Positions 52,710 to 61,934 of a stretch of 64,000 nt of DNA are shown piece by piece (positions within the stretch are counted from its first letter, which is position 1; each line of letters begins with the position of its first letter). Under the pieces are notes generated by a model. It worked only from the letters and a program-made list of their open reading frames with translations, was not told where the DNA came from and made no database searches. The DNA comes from Pseudarthrobacter equi (GTDB taxonomy: Bacteria > Actinomycetota > Actinomycetes > Actinomycetales > Micrococcaceae): assembly GCF_900105535.1 (NCBI RefSeq), contig NZ_LT629779.1, positions 2,232,001-2,296,000 on the forward strand. Reading direction: 5' to 3'. The position numbers and the translations under genes are program-made.

Positions 52710-53507
52710 TTGGTCTTTTCCCGAACGCCCCTCACGGGGGTTCTGCGCCAATCCCCAGACTCGAATCGTGACGCACGTCCTGTGCGTCATGCTTGCCGGG
52801 CGGTTGTTGTAATCTATCTCTTGAATTCCGGCTCAGCAGGGGGGCTGGCTCCCGTCGCGTCGAATGGTCCTTGTTTGTCATCCCATGTTTCCCTGGGCGA
52901 GAGTGCGTCCAGTAACCTTCCGCACCATGCTTTTCTTGACTGCCCCACGGGACTGGTCGAATACTCCTTCGCCGATGACCGGTTTCACTGGTCTGACGGG
53001 CTTTACCGGATCTACGGCTATGAGCGCGGGGACGTCGTTCCGTCAATGGAGATGGCGCTGGCCCATATTGAGCCTGAGGACCGGGAAGCGGTCCAGGCAT
53101 ACTGGGATCATGTGTCGTCCCATGGTGGCCCTTCCTCGATTTACATCTCCATCCGGGACCGTAAAGATCGGCAGCACAAGCTGCTCTTGACAGCGGACTA
53201 TATCCTCGACGGCAGCACACCGGTGGGCGTTTGGGGCGCGGTAGCTGACATTACGCAGTCCATCCATACCGACCGGCACCAGCTCGCCACCGAAGCCGTG
53301 GCCGCATCGGCGCTTAATCGGGACTTCATCGAGCAAGCCAAGGGCATCCTCATGGGAAAAACCGGGATCAGCGCGGACAGAGCATACGAGCTGATGAACC
53401 AAATGAGTCAGGACAAGAACCTGAAGGTACATGCCATCGCCCGGGAAATCATAAACCGGGCAACCAGCCCCGGTGGCGACCCAACAGCTGAGAGAGCAGA
53501 CGAATAG
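52710..53507 (+). CDS. PAS and ANTAR domain RNA-binding regulator
   Basis: The protein carries a PAS-3-type domain (LVEYSFADDRFHWSDGLYRI, IEPEDREAVQAYWDHV) and a C-terminal ANTAR domain (FIEQAKGILMGKTGISADRA, YELMNQMSQDKNLKVHAIAR). ANTAR domains bind paired RNA stem-loops to cause antitermination. PAS-ANTAR proteins are common single-gene signal devices in Arthrobacter. The first ~75 residues from ATG 52710 lack protein character, so the real start is probably further in, shortly before the PAS domain (near 52820-52930), perhaps at a non-ATG codon. Confidence 0.85.
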   Translation: MVFSRTPLTGVLRQSPDSNRDARPVRHACRAVVVIYLLNSGSAGGLAPVASNGPCLSSHVSLGESASSNLPHHAFLDCPTGLVEYSFADDRFHWSDGLYRIYGYERGDVVPSMEMALAHIEPEDREAVQAYWDHVSSHGGPSSIYISIRDRKDRQHKLLLTADYILDGSTPVGVWGAVADITQSIHTDRHQLATEAVAASALNRDFIEQAKGILMGKTGISADRAYELMNQMSQDKNLKVHAIAREIINRATSPGGDPTAERADE

Positions 53508-53807
53508 CCCCTGGGCCGCTTTCAGACGCGTGATGACTGACGGCTCTACTCCGTTGTGAAGTTCAGTCCCAGCGCTATTCCTCATCGGTTGTGCACTTAC
53601 CCTTAGCCGCCATCGCAATTCTCTCAGCTGAAAGTTTGGCACGAGCGATACGCCTGGACAGGTGAGAAGCACAAGACGGGGATCCGCGCCCTGCACACAT
53701 GTCAGTCAAGCCCAGCAGGTTCGCCCTTTACATGCACGGGCCAGCAAACCGCCCGCAGCAAGCGGGAAACCGACCGCCCACCGCAGGCGATGAAGTGGTG
53801 TCGACTT
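53508..53807. other. Spacer without a supported gene
   Basis: This is the region between convergent genes. No conserved frame or clear terminator is seen. Confidence 0.4.
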
Positions 53808-54968
53808 TTATGCGGGCAGTGGGATGTGCGGGTATTCCCGCTGCCGGTGCTGGAACTGCAGCACGTCCTGGTTCAGGACCACGCCGTCGCGGATTTCGAT
53901 CGCACGGCTGATGGTCTCGTTTTCCGTCCACGCTGTAGGGCCGGTGATCACGGTTTCCAGGAAGGGCAGCAGTGCTTCGCTGATCTCCCAGCTGGAGGAT
54001 TTCCAGAGGTATGAGGGGCTGTGGTCCACCGCGTAGTAATCGATGTGGTCACCAACGGTGAACATCGGTTCGGCGAAGGTGGTGGTTTTCGCCCAGCTGA
54101 AGCCCATACCTTCATCGCAGGAAACATCCACGATCAGGCTTCCGGGCCGGAAAGCGTCCAGGTCCTCGGCCCGCAGGTACGTCAGGGGTGCGTTGGGGTT
54201 TTGCAGGGTGCAGTTGACCACGATGTCACTGGCGGCGAGGAAGGGCGCCAGTGGGACCCGCCCTCGTTCAGTGATGACCTCGCTGAGGAAGGGTGCTTTG
54301 GGGTCGTGATCGAACTGGACGATCCGAACGGAATGGATGGGCGAGCCCACGGCGGCGATGCCGCGGTTGGTCAGGACCTGGACGTCATGGATGCCGTGGG
54401 CGTTGAGGGCCGTGACGGCGCCTCGGGCTGTTGCGCCGAAGCCGATGACGACGGCGCTGAGTCGCGGGCCATAGTCTCCAGTGGAGCCGGTCAGGGCCAG
54501 GGAGTGCAGCACGGAGCAGTAGCCCGCCAGTTCGTTGTTCTTGTGGAAGACGTGCAGCCCGAATCCGCCATCGCTGGCCCAGTGGTTCATCGCCTCGAAA
54601 GCAATCAGCGTGAGTTTCTTGTCGATCGCCAGCTGGGTAATGGCCCGGTCTTGGACGCAGTGCGGCCAACCCCAGAGGACCTGACCGTCATGGAGTTCGG
54701 CGAGGTCTTCGGGCTGCGGCTTGGGCAGGAGGACGATGTCGGCCTCCTCCAACAGTTGAGCCCGCGGGGCGATGCGGCCCACGAGTGGTGCCAGGTGGGA
54801 GTCCGGCAGGCCGAAACGCTCGCCGTAACCTTCCTCGAATATCAGGTGCTGCCGGATTTCGGGGTCGATCCGGCTCAGGTGAAGCGGGTGAATCGGCAGG
54901 CGCCGTTCGTCAGGTTTTCGGGTGCCGGACAGGACGCCGAGGCTTAGGTAACCGGTCATGCCGGTCAC
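53808..54968 (-). CDS. N5-(carboxyethyl)ornithine synthase-like, alanine dehydrogenase/PNT family
   Basis: The 386-aa protein combines an AlaDH/PNT-type N-terminal domain (LGVLSGTRKPDERRLPIHPL, EADIVLLPKP) with a Rossmann domain (LSAVVIGFGATARGAVTALN). These proteins are usually annotated as N5-(carboxyethyl)ornithine synthase, which reductively joins pyruvate to ornithine; some relatives are lysine or opine-type dehydrogenases. GTG 54968 overlaps the stop of the upstream 48-aa gene (GTGA); an ATG three codons in is the alternative. No ornithine-pathway genes are adjacent, so the substrate is unproven. Confidence 0.82.
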   Translation of the reverse strand: MTGMTGYLSLGVLSGTRKPDERRLPIHPLHLSRIDPEIRQHLIFEEGYGERFGLPDSHLAPLVGRIAPRAQLLEEADIVLLPKPQPEDLAELHDGQVLWGWPHCVQDRAITQLAIDKKLTLIAFEAMNHWASDGGFGLHVFHKNNELAGYCSVLHSLALTGSTGDYGPRLSAVVIGFGATARGAVTALNAHGIHDVQVLTNRGIAAVGSPIHSVRIVQFDHDPKAPFLSEVITERGRVPLAPFLAASDIVVNCTLQNPNAPLTYLRAEDLDAFRPGSLIVDVSCDEGMGFSWAKTTTFAEPMFTVGDHIDYYAVDHSPSYLWKSSSWEISEALLPFLETVITGPTAWTENETISRAIEIRDGVVLNQDVLQFQHRQREYPHIPLPA

Positions 54969-55111
54969 TTCCTGGTGGGGCTGGTCGACTTGGCGGTGGC
55001 CTTGTCCCCGGATGAGGGGGGTGCCGCCGCGGCCTTTTTGTCGGCGCGCTTTTCCTTGATGGTTTTTGCGGACTTCTTGGATGCTGTTTGGCGGGGGGAT
55101 TTGTCAGCCAT
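54965..55111 (-). CDS. Small basic Lys/Ala-rich protein (48 aa)
   Basis: Starting at ATG 55111 with an AGGAGC site upstream, this encodes a 48-aa very basic protein: MADKSPRQTASKKSAKTIKE, then KRADKKAAAAPPSSGDK and a TPTRK-like end. Similar short MADKSPRQ... proteins are widespread in Micrococcaceae, with no known function. It is likely intrinsically disordered and could bind nucleic acid. Its stop overlaps the GTG of the carboxyethylornithine synthase-like gene, indicating translational coupling. Confidence 0.75.
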   Translation of the reverse strand: MADKSPRQTASKKSAKTIKEKRADKKAAAAPPSSGDKATAKSTSPTRK

Positions 55112-55313
55112 GATTGCTCCTGTAGCGGAACCGAGAGGTTCCTGACTTCGAACGATACAGGTACCGGCCTAACCCGCCCTCGGAGCCGCCGAGCGGATCC
55201 CGAAGTGTGGGCCGATTGTGGAAGGTGTGGCGGCAGGATGGGTCACGAATGCGTCGTCCCTGCAGTGGCTCCCGGGTGGCTGGCCTGCCGGGTAGCGGCC
55301 AGGGACGCATGGC

Positions 55314-56219
55314 TTAGATGACCGCCAGGGCGCCCTTGGAGCTTTCCACAAGAACGGTGGTGGAGGCGGGAAGATGCCTGACCTCGCCGTCGATTTGGCA
55401 GGGAACGGCGTCCCGTGTGGCGAAGGCGTATCGGCTGACGCTTGGTTGGTTCCCGAGTCCCAGGGTAACGGCCCGAAGGGTCATCAGGGCCATCTTCCAG
55501 CGGCCGGAGTGAGGTAGCGTCACGACCTCGAATCGGCCGTCATCGGGGCCGACGGACTCGCTGACTGTCCCATACTTTGCCATCCGCGAAATGTTGGCCA
55601 GTATCAGGCTGTCCAATCGGGCGGTGGCCCCGTCTGCCCGGACGAGCTCGAACGGACTTAGGTGCGTGAGCGTGCGTGCCACGGACACGAGTTCGAGGAT
55701 TTTGCCCTTTCCGCCGCTCTCGATGCCGATTGCCATCAGCGGCGTAAGCCCGAAGCCGATATACGAGTGGGCGTAGTGGACCTGTTCACGCTGACCATCC
55801 CCAAAGGTAATGCGCAGCAGGTCGATGTGACGGACCGGGTCGTTCCGGACAGCCTCCGTCAGTGGCCTGTCAGGCATGCTGCGGTGGTGGTCGTTGGCGT
55901 TACCTGCCGCGACGACGGTGCACACAGCTTTGTTGCCTGGAACGTCCATCACCCCATTGACGACCTCGTTGTACCCGCCGTCGCCGCTGACTGAAACAAT
56001 GAGCGGGGACCCTGTGGCCGCGGCGGACCGTGCGAGGTCCCGTGCGTGCCCCGCAAAGCCGGTGGGCAGCACATCCACCTGCAGATCCGGTATGCCAGCA
56101 GCAAGCTCCCGTTGCAGGTCGGTGATCCTGGCGGTCATGCCGGCCTTGCCCGGGTTGAAGACCAACACGGCCCTGTCAAAGCGGTCTGCAGGTTGCCTGC
56201 CGCGGTAGCTCGCTGTCAT
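55314..56219 (-). CDS. Diacylglycerol kinase-family lipid kinase
   Basis: The 301-aa protein has the DAGK catalytic features: FNPGKAG near the N-terminus, SGDGGYNEVVNG (the usual GGDGTxNEV with Gly-Tyr for Thr-Xaa) and AAGNANDHHRS (GTGND region, changed). The C-terminal sandwich ends with IDGEV. It would phosphorylate a lipid such as diacylglycerol or a sphingoid base at the membrane. Several motif positions differ from well-studied YegS/DgkB enzymes, so substrate and even activity are open. ATG 56219; alone in its transcript or followed by a 78-aa gene upstream. Confidence 0.85.
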   Translation of the reverse strand: MTASYRGRQPADRFDRAVLVFNPGKAGMTARITDLQRELAAGIPDLQVDVLPTGFAGHARDLARSAAATGSPLIVSVSGDGGYNEVVNGVMDVPGNKAVCTVVAAGNANDHHRSMPDRPLTEAVRNDPVRHIDLLRITFGDGQREQVHYAHSYIGFGLTPLMAIGIESGGKGKILELVSVARTLTHLSPFELVRADGATARLDSLILANISRMAKYGTVSESVGPDDGRFEVVTLPHSGRWKMALMTLRAVTLGLGNQPSVSRYAFATRDAVPCQIDGEVRHLPASTTVLVESSKGALAVI

Positions 56220-56231
56220 CGCGATTCGCAG

Positions 56232-56468
56232 CTATCGACTGGCCAAGTCGTCTGCTACGCGGCGAAGGTCCTGGACCCACCCGGTCGAACGGCTGGGCGC
56301 TCCCGAATTGGCTTCAAAGTTGCCAAGCGCTTCGGCAATGCACTCCAGTGCTTCCGAGATATTGGCCTTGACCGCTACATAGCCTTCTTCCGAGCGGGGG
56401 TCGGAAGAAGCCGAAGCCAATAGTTCCGCTCCGGACTTGATGACCAGCGAAGCCTCATATTCGTTCAC
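56232..56468 (-). CDS. Hypothetical 78-aa protein
   Basis: This short soluble helical protein (GTG start 56468) has an Ala/Glu-rich sequence ending WVQDLRRVADDLASR. It lies 12 bp upstream of the lipid kinase gene on the same strand, so it is probably co-transcribed. No family recognised. Confidence 0.5.
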   Translation of the reverse strand: MNEYEASLVIKSGAELLASASSDPRSEEGYVAVKANISEALECIAEALGNFEANSGAPSRSTGWVQDLRRVADDLASR

Positions 56469-56600
56469 CCCTGCACCTCGTGGCTTTCCTCGTGTTGGAC
56501 GTGCCGATACTGCTCGTCAGCACAACCATACAGCTGCGGTACCAGGCCGGGTTGATCGCCCGCATCGCCATGAAATGCCGTGTTCGAAGGGCCCCTGGTG

Positions 56601-56755
56601 AAGCGATGAGCGACCTGATTATCCGGGCGAGTTCCTCGGCGGAGGGTTCGACGGCGTCGGCTGCTTTCAGGAGCGCGGCGGACCGGGCGTCGTGGCCCAG
56701 GGCAGCCCACGCTGGATGGGCGGCGACGGCTGCTTCGTGGGCTCTTTCAGGTAGT
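56601..56755 (-). pseudogene. Aldehyde dehydrogenase N-terminal fragment
   Basis: On the minus strand this region reads RAHEAAVAAHPAWAALGHDA, then RSAALLKAADAVEPSAEELA and RIIR. This is the characteristic segment near the N-terminus of aldehyde dehydrogenases. It is preceded by a stop and fades into unrelated sequence after ~48 residues. It is a fossil of a ~480-aa gene. Confidence 0.6.
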
Positions 56756-56849
56756 CGGGATCGTGGTTAGGGCGTCATCCACGGCACATTGGGGTGGGTC
56801 TGAGTAGGAGTCTGCGCCCGCTGGCGGGATCGCCTGACGCATCGGCTGG

Positions 56850-57401
56850 TCATTTGCTGAACACGATCGAGTCGAAGACGGCGCGTGCCTCTCTTGTCAG
56901 GTCAGGATTGATCGATTCGTGGAATTGGACCACCCAAAGCACTCCGCGCTGGCCGTTCATGTCGACCACCCGGTAGGTTTCGCGTTCAGCGGCGCTCGAG
57001 TACCAGCGTGTGCATTCGTGGGAGAGTGATGAGTGGATGCAGAACTTGCCGCGGTCGCAGGCTGTGATGTCCACGTCGCCCTTGACGGCGTGGTCGAACT
57101 CCACGCCGGAGTAACCGCCCAACATGACCCTGACGGGGGGAGTGCTTGCCGTTGACGTCTGCGCCGTGATCGCGTCAACGAAGACATCAGGCGACGGACC
57201 GACCTCGACGAGCGCGTCCAGCCACGCGCATGAGTCCGTCGGCACATATTTGCCGGGCCACCAACCCACGAAGACCCCCCATTCATCCGGGTGATTCGGG
57301 TCGTCCTTGGCCAGACCTTCGCCGTCGGTGCTGGAGAACCCGTGACAATGAAGAGTTGCACGCGGATCATTGACCCGAGGGCCCCACAGCATCACCATCA
57401 A
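56850..57401 (-). CDS. Hypothetical protein, possibly N-terminally truncated
   Basis: The 183-aa frame resembles the mature region of actinobacterial lipoproteins that contain a GYSGVEFDHAVKGDVDITAC segment and a C-terminal VLWVVQFHESINPDLT...FDSIVF strand-helix end. There are four cysteines. No signal peptide is visible at the present start (MMVMLWGPRVNDPRA), so the 5' part with a signal may have been lost or the start misplaced. Function unknown. Confidence 0.55.
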   Translation of the reverse strand: MMVMLWGPRVNDPRATLHCHGFSSTDGEGLAKDDPNHPDEWGVFVGWWPGKYVPTDSCAWLDALVEVGPSPDVFVDAITAQTSTASTPPVRVMLGGYSGVEFDHAVKGDVDITACDRGKFCIHSSLSHECTRWYSSAAERETYRVVDMNGQRGVLWVVQFHESINPDLTREARAVFDSIVFSK

Positions 57402-57434
57402 AACGATGAGGGCGATGCTGCCGCTGCAAAACCT

Positions 57435-58358
57435 TCAGAGCTGGACACGCTGCCGGAACTGCCGCGGAGTTTCACCCGCGTCGTTGAGAAAATGCCTGTT
57501 GAAGTTGGACAGATTCGAGAAACCGACCTCGTAGCAGATCTCGGAAACAGCCTTGTCACTGTGCTCCAGGAGCCGCCTGGCATGGGCCAGCCGGAGTTTT
57601 CTGACAAGGTCGCTGAAGTTCTGGCCCGTGGCGCGTTTGAAGTACTTCGAAAAGGTCGGCTCTGTCATACCCACCAGTTCCGCGGCCTCGGACATCTTCA
57701 CGCTGCCGGCATGGTTGCTGAAGACGTACTCCAGGACAATGTCCACAACCGCAGCCGCCTGCCCGTCGAGCTGGGGCCGGAACCAATCGTCGGCAAGGTA
57801 GCGTCGTTCATTTTGCGGGGCCCGGGCCAGCACCACAAAGAGTTCCATCAGGTGGCCCAGCCGCGCCAGCCCGGCGCTGGCCCCCATCGCCTCGATCGAA
57901 GCGGCCGCCGCCGCCGCGGAGGGTCCCAGAAATTCGATTCCCCGCTGGGATTGCTCGAGCAGGGGCTTCACCTCGGCCATTTCAGGGACCAGTTCAGCCG
58001 TCTGTTCCACCCATTTTCCGTCGAACTGGATCACTGCGTCCCTGTTCTCCAGCACTTCGCCGGCTTCGAGGTCGCTGACCCAGTCGTGCGGCAGCCCGGA
58101 TCCGACGAGAGACACATGGCCTGCCTCGAACGTGCCGATGTGGTCTCCCACAATGAACTTGCCTGTGCCTTTGCGGATCAGGTGGATTTCGTACTCGGGG
58201 TGGTAGTTCCAGCGTGCCACTGGACTGGGATAGCTGTGCTCCACCCACCGCACCGAGTGTTTGGGATCGGGTGGAACTATCTCACGGTTGGCGCGCATGC
58301 CCAGCAGCCGCTCGGCCAGCCGGGCGGCGGCTCCATCGGCAGTGTTCGCGGCAGTCAT
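57435..58358 (-). CDS. AraC-family transcriptional regulator
   Basis: The 307-aa protein (start ATG 58358) has an N-terminal cupin sensor domain (YPSPVARWNYHPEYEIHLIR, GTFEAGHVSLVGSGLPH) and a C-terminal pair of AraC helix-turn-helix motifs (VKMSEAAELVGMTEPTFSKY, AVSEICYEVGFSNLSNFNRH). It is divergent from the polyol importer and dehydrogenase operon and most likely activates it in response to the polyol or sugar. The promoter lies in the 274-bp spacer. Confidence 0.9.
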   Translation of the reverse strand: MTAANTADGAAARLAERLLGMRANREIVPPDPKHSVRWVEHSYPSPVARWNYHPEYEIHLIRKGTGKFIVGDHIGTFEAGHVSLVGSGLPHDWVSDLEAGEVLENRDAVIQFDGKWVEQTAELVPEMAEVKPLLEQSQRGIEFLGPSAAAAAASIEAMGASAGLARLGHLMELFVVLARAPQNERRYLADDWFRPQLDGQAAAVVDIVLEYVFSNHAGSVKMSEAAELVGMTEPTFSKYFKRATGQNFSDLVRKLRLAHARRLLEHSDKAVSEICYEVGFSNLSNFNRHFLNDAGETPRQFRQRVQL

Positions 58359-58632
58359 GGTGGTTCTCCGTACCATCGGGCGCCTATGCATTCTGGACGC
58401 ATTTTCCAAGGTCCTTCCCCAGAGTAGCGCGATACACGTCAAGCACGGCAGAAAATTAGTATCAGAAAGCGGCAACCAGGACGCTAGTTGTGCCTCGCAT
58501 CACGGGCCTACCCTTGAGGTACTTCAACGGCCCAATCCGATCCCGATGGACCGCCCACGTTTAGCCGACGCCCCTGCGCAGCAGTGAAGGTATTTCGGCT
58601 CCGCACCTCCCCGAAGAACAAAGGAGTCCTTA
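58359..58632. promoter_or_regulatory. Divergent promoter region AraC / polyol importer
   Basis: This 274-bp spacer should contain both promoters and the AraC binding sites. I see no long palindrome. AAGGAG at 58621-58626 is the ribosome site of the binding-protein gene. Confidence 0.45.
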
Positions 58633-59985
58633 ATGCGCCCGAAAACGCGCGCCGTAATCCTGTCAGCCGGAGTCCTCTGCATGGCCATGAGCGTCTCGGC
58701 CTGTGCAGGTGCCGGAGGGGGCAACTCCGCCGGAGACCCGAAAAGCATCAGCGTCCTGATGGTGAACAACCCCCAGATGGAGGACCTGCAGAGGCTCACC
58801 GCAGAAAACTTCACTAAGGAAACCGGAATCCGGGTCAACTACACCATCCTGCCGGAGAACGATGTCCGGGCTAAGATCAGCCAGGAGTTCTCCAGCCAGG
58901 CGGGACAGTACGATGTTGCCTCGCTGTCCAACTACGAGATCCCGTTCTACTCGGCCAATGGATGGCTCGCCCCGCTGGACGACGTCGCTGCCGATCCTGG
59001 CTTTGAGCAGGACGACATCCTGCCCGCCTACACCGCGTCCCTGACCGGTGAGGACGGCAAGCTTTACGGCGAACCGTTCTACGGCGAGTCCTCCTTCCTG
59101 ATGTACCGCAAGGACATCCTGGACGCCAAGGGCCTGACCATGCCTGCCAAGCCCACCTGGGATGAGGTCGCCGCCATCGCCGCTAAGGTGGACGGCGCAA
59201 CTCCTGGCATGAAAGGCATCTGCCTCCGCGGCCAACCGGGCTGGGGCCAGGTCTTCGCACCGCTGACCACCGTGGTGAACACCTTCGGCGGGACCTGGTT
59301 CGACAAGGACTGGAACGCGCAGGTCAACTCCCCGGAGTTCACCGAAGCAGTCGAGTTTTACACCACGCTGGTCCGCGAGCACGGCGAAGCCGGTGCCGCG
59401 CAGGCCGGGTTCACCGAGTGCCTGAACAACATGAGCCAGAGCAAAACCGCAATGTGGTACGACGCAACATCGGCCGCCGGCGCCCTCGAAGCCGAGGACT
59501 CCCCGGTGAAGGGCAAGATCGGCTATGCCCAGGCACCCGTGAAGGAAACCAAGTCCTCCGGCTGGCTCTGGACCTGGTCGTGGGCCATGCAGGCCGCGTC
59601 CAGGAAACAGGACGCTGCAGAAAAATTCATCGCCTGGGCCAGCTCCAAGGACTACGAAGCCCTGGTGGCGGACAAGCTCGGCTGGGCCAAGGTCCCATCC
59701 GGCAAGCGCATCTCCACTTACGAGAACACCGAATTCCAGAAGGCGGCGCCGTTCTTCGAAGCCGAGCGCTTCGCCATCGAGAACGCCGATCCCAAGAACC
59801 CCGGTGCCCAGGAACGCCCCGCCGTCGGCATCCAGTTCGTGGGCATCCCCGAATTCGCAGCCCTGGGCACCAACGTCTCCCAAGGCGTGAGCTCCGCCAT
59901 CGCAGGCCAAGGGTCTGTGGCTGACGCGCTGGCCAAGGGTCAGCAAGCCGCCCAAAAAGTCGGCGACAAGTACAAGCAGCCTTAA
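58633..59985 (+). CDS. Polyol ABC transporter substrate-binding lipoprotein (SmoE/MtlE type)
   Basis: The 450-aa binding protein has a lipoprotein signal (VILSAGVLCMAMSVSACAG). Segments RGQPGWGQVFAPLTTVVNTF, GGTWFDKDWNAQVNSPEFTE and FGIPEF-like ends recall sorbitol/mannitol-binding proteins. It delivers a polyol to the two permeases that follow. The downstream zinc dehydrogenase of the sorbitol/xylitol type supports a polyol substrate, which is an inference. AAGGAG lies 7 bp before the ATG. Confidence 0.92.
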   Translation: MRPKTRAVILSAGVLCMAMSVSACAGAGGGNSAGDPKSISVLMVNNPQMEDLQRLTAENFTKETGIRVNYTILPENDVRAKISQEFSSQAGQYDVASLSNYEIPFYSANGWLAPLDDVAADPGFEQDDILPAYTASLTGEDGKLYGEPFYGESSFLMYRKDILDAKGLTMPAKPTWDEVAAIAAKVDGATPGMKGICLRGQPGWGQVFAPLTTVVNTFGGTWFDKDWNAQVNSPEFTEAVEFYTTLVREHGEAGAAQAGFTECLNNMSQSKTAMWYDATSAAGALEAEDSPVKGKIGYAQAPVKETKSSGWLWTWSWAMQAASRKQDAAEKFIAWASSKDYEALVADKLGWAKVPSGKRISTYENTEFQKAAPFFEAERFAIENADPKNPGAQERPAVGIQFVGIPEFAALGTNVSQGVSSAIAGQGSVADALAKGQQAAQKVGDKYKQP

Positions 59986-60005
59986 CCGAACCGCAGGAGA
60001 ACATC

Positions 60006-60974
60006 ATGACTACCGCAACGGCGCGCATCTCCCGCCCGGGACACACCGCAGCCAAACCATCCCGCAACGCCAGGTCACGTGAACGCGCCCTGGCCTGGGC
60101 ACGGCGTGCACCACTGCTCCCGGCCCTGCTCTTCCTCATCATCGTCACCCAACTCCCATTCGTGGTGACGCTGATCATCTCGTTCTTGAACTGGAACAGC
60201 CTCAGCCCGGACAAGACCGCCTTCGCCGGCCTGGAAAACTACGCCACAGTCCTCACCGATCCCGACCTGCGCCAGGCAATCTTCACCACCATCCTCCTCA
60301 CTGTTTCCGTGGTGCTCATCAGCCTGCTCATCGGACTCGGCCTGGCCCTGCTGCTGGATAAGAAGTTCATGGGCCGCGGCCTGGCCCGCACCCTGCTGAT
60401 CGCCCCTTTCCTGGTGGTCCCCGTGGCCGCGGCCCTGATCTGGAAGCACGCCCTGCTCAACCCCACCTACGGCCTCATCAACGGCATCCTGACCTGGGTC
60501 TGGTCGCTGTTCGGCATCACAGCGGCGCCGCAGCTGGACCTGCTTTCACAGGCACCGATGATGGCTGTGATCCTTTCCCTGGTGTGGCAGTGGACACCCT
60601 TCATGATGCTCATCCTCCTTGCAGGACTGCAGTCCCGCCCCATGGACACTGTGGAAGCAGCCCAGATGGACGGCGCCACACCCTGGGCGATCTTCCGCCA
60701 CCTGACCCTGCCCCACCTGCGCCAGTACCTGGAACTCGGCGGGCTGCTCGGCGCGATCTACATCGTGCAGAACTTCGACGCCGTCTTCACCCTCACTGCC
60801 GGGGGACTGGGCACCGCGAACCTGCCCTACGCCATCTACCAGACGTTCTACTTCGCCAACGAATACGGCCTGGCTTCCGCCGCCGGCGTCGTGGTGGTCA
60901 TCGGCACCATCATCGTGGCCACCTTCGCACTTCGCACCGTCTTTTCACTCTTCAAGAAGGAGGCAGCACGATGA
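60006..60974 (+). CDS. Polyol ABC transporter permease (SmoF type)
   Basis: The 322-aa CUT1 permease has six membrane helices and the EAA loop VEAAQMDGATPWAIFRHLTLP. The N-terminus is a basic cytoplasmic tail (ARSRERALAWARRAPLL). Its stop overlaps the next permease ATG by 4 bp. It lies 20 bp after the binding-protein gene. Confidence 0.93.
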   Translation: MTTATARISRPGHTAAKPSRNARSRERALAWARRAPLLPALLFLIIVTQLPFVVTLIISFLNWNSLSPDKTAFAGLENYATVLTDPDLRQAIFTTILLTVSVVLISLLIGLGLALLLDKKFMGRGLARTLLIAPFLVVPVAAALIWKHALLNPTYGLINGILTWVWSLFGITAAPQLDLLSQAPMMAVILSLVWQWTPFMMLILLAGLQSRPMDTVEAAQMDGATPWAIFRHLTLPHLRQYLELGGLLGAIYIVQNFDAVFTLTAGGLGTANLPYAIYQTFYFANEYGLASAAGVVVVIGTIIVATFALRTVFSLFKKEAAR

Positions 60975-61891
60975 GCACCCTCACCCCCGCCGCACCGCAG
61001 AACACACCACCGGGTCCCACCGCACTCAACACCGGCCGTACCCGCCGTCGGGGCAAGGCACGCATGGACCCCACCCGCAACAACACCGCCGCCGGCATCG
61101 CCGCCTGGCTGCTGGCCCTCCTCTTCGCCGTCCCGGTCCTGTGGATGGTCCTCACCTCGTTCCACTCCGAGACCGACGCCGCCACCAACCCGCCGTCTGT
61201 CGCCGCGAATCTCACCCTGGACGCGTACCGGGAGTTCTTCGGCGAAACCTCCGGCGTCAGCCCGTGGCCGTCGTTGATCAACTCCGCCACTGCCTCGATC
61301 CTGTCCACGGTCCTGGTGCTGCTCCTGGCCTTCCCGGCCGCTTACGCGCTCTCGATCCGGCCGGTGAAGAAGTGGACCGACGTAATGTTCTTCTTCCTCT
61401 CCACCAAAATGATGCCGGTCGTCGCCGCGATCCTGCCGCTCTACCTCTTCGCCAGAACTGTGGGGGCCTTGGACAACATCTGGTTCCTGATCCTGATGTA
61501 CACCTCCATGAACCTGCCCATCGCCGTCTGGATGATGCGCTCGTTCCTCGCCGAAGTGCCGGAAGAAATGCTGGAAGCCGCCCAGATCGACGGCGCCAAC
61601 CTCCTGCTCATCCTCCGCAAGATCATCGCCCCCGTCGCTATGCCCGGAATCGCCGCCACCGCGCTGATCTGCTTCATCTTCAGCTGGAACGAACTGCTCC
61701 TGGCCAGGGTCCTCACGGGCGTTGTCGCAGGCACGGCCCCGGTCTTCCTCACCGGCTTTGTCTCCGGGCAGGGACTCTTCCTCGCCAAAGTCTGCGCGGC
61801 CGCCGTCGTGATCTCCCTGCCTGTGCTCTTCGCAGGCTTCGCCGCCCAGGACAAACTCGTCCAGGGACTCTCCCTCGGCGCTGTCAAATAG
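60971..61891 (+). CDS. Polyol ABC transporter permease (SmoG type)
   Basis: The 306-aa permease starts at ATG 60971 with a Pro/Thr-rich cytoplasmic extension and then six membrane spans. EAA loop: LEAAQIDGANLLLILRKIIAP. STKMMPVVAAILPLYLFART is a strongly conserved SmoG/MtlG segment. It completes the channel with the SmoF-like partner. No ATPase gene follows. Confidence 0.93.
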   Translation: MSTLTPAAPQNTPPGPTALNTGRTRRRGKARMDPTRNNTAAGIAAWLLALLFAVPVLWMVLTSFHSETDAATNPPSVAANLTLDAYREFFGETSGVSPWPSLINSATASILSTVLVLLLAFPAAYALSIRPVKKWTDVMFFFLSTKMMPVVAAILPLYLFARTVGALDNIWFLILMYTSMNLPIAVWMMRSFLAEVPEEMLEAAQIDGANLLLILRKIIAPVAMPGIAATALICFIFSWNELLLARVLTGVVAGTAPVFLTGFVSGQGLFLAKVCAAAVVISLPVLFAGFAAQDKLVQGLSLGAVK

Positions 61892-61934
61892 CCCGCCAGT
61901 TCCCCACCACAAATTTTTTTCAAGGACTACTTCG

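Noticed and set aside
58663..59955. 430-codon minus-strand frame opposite the polyol-binding protein
   Set aside because: It is a shadow of a lipoprotein gene with a clear signal; the antisense product is Gly/Leu/Val-rich without family motifs.
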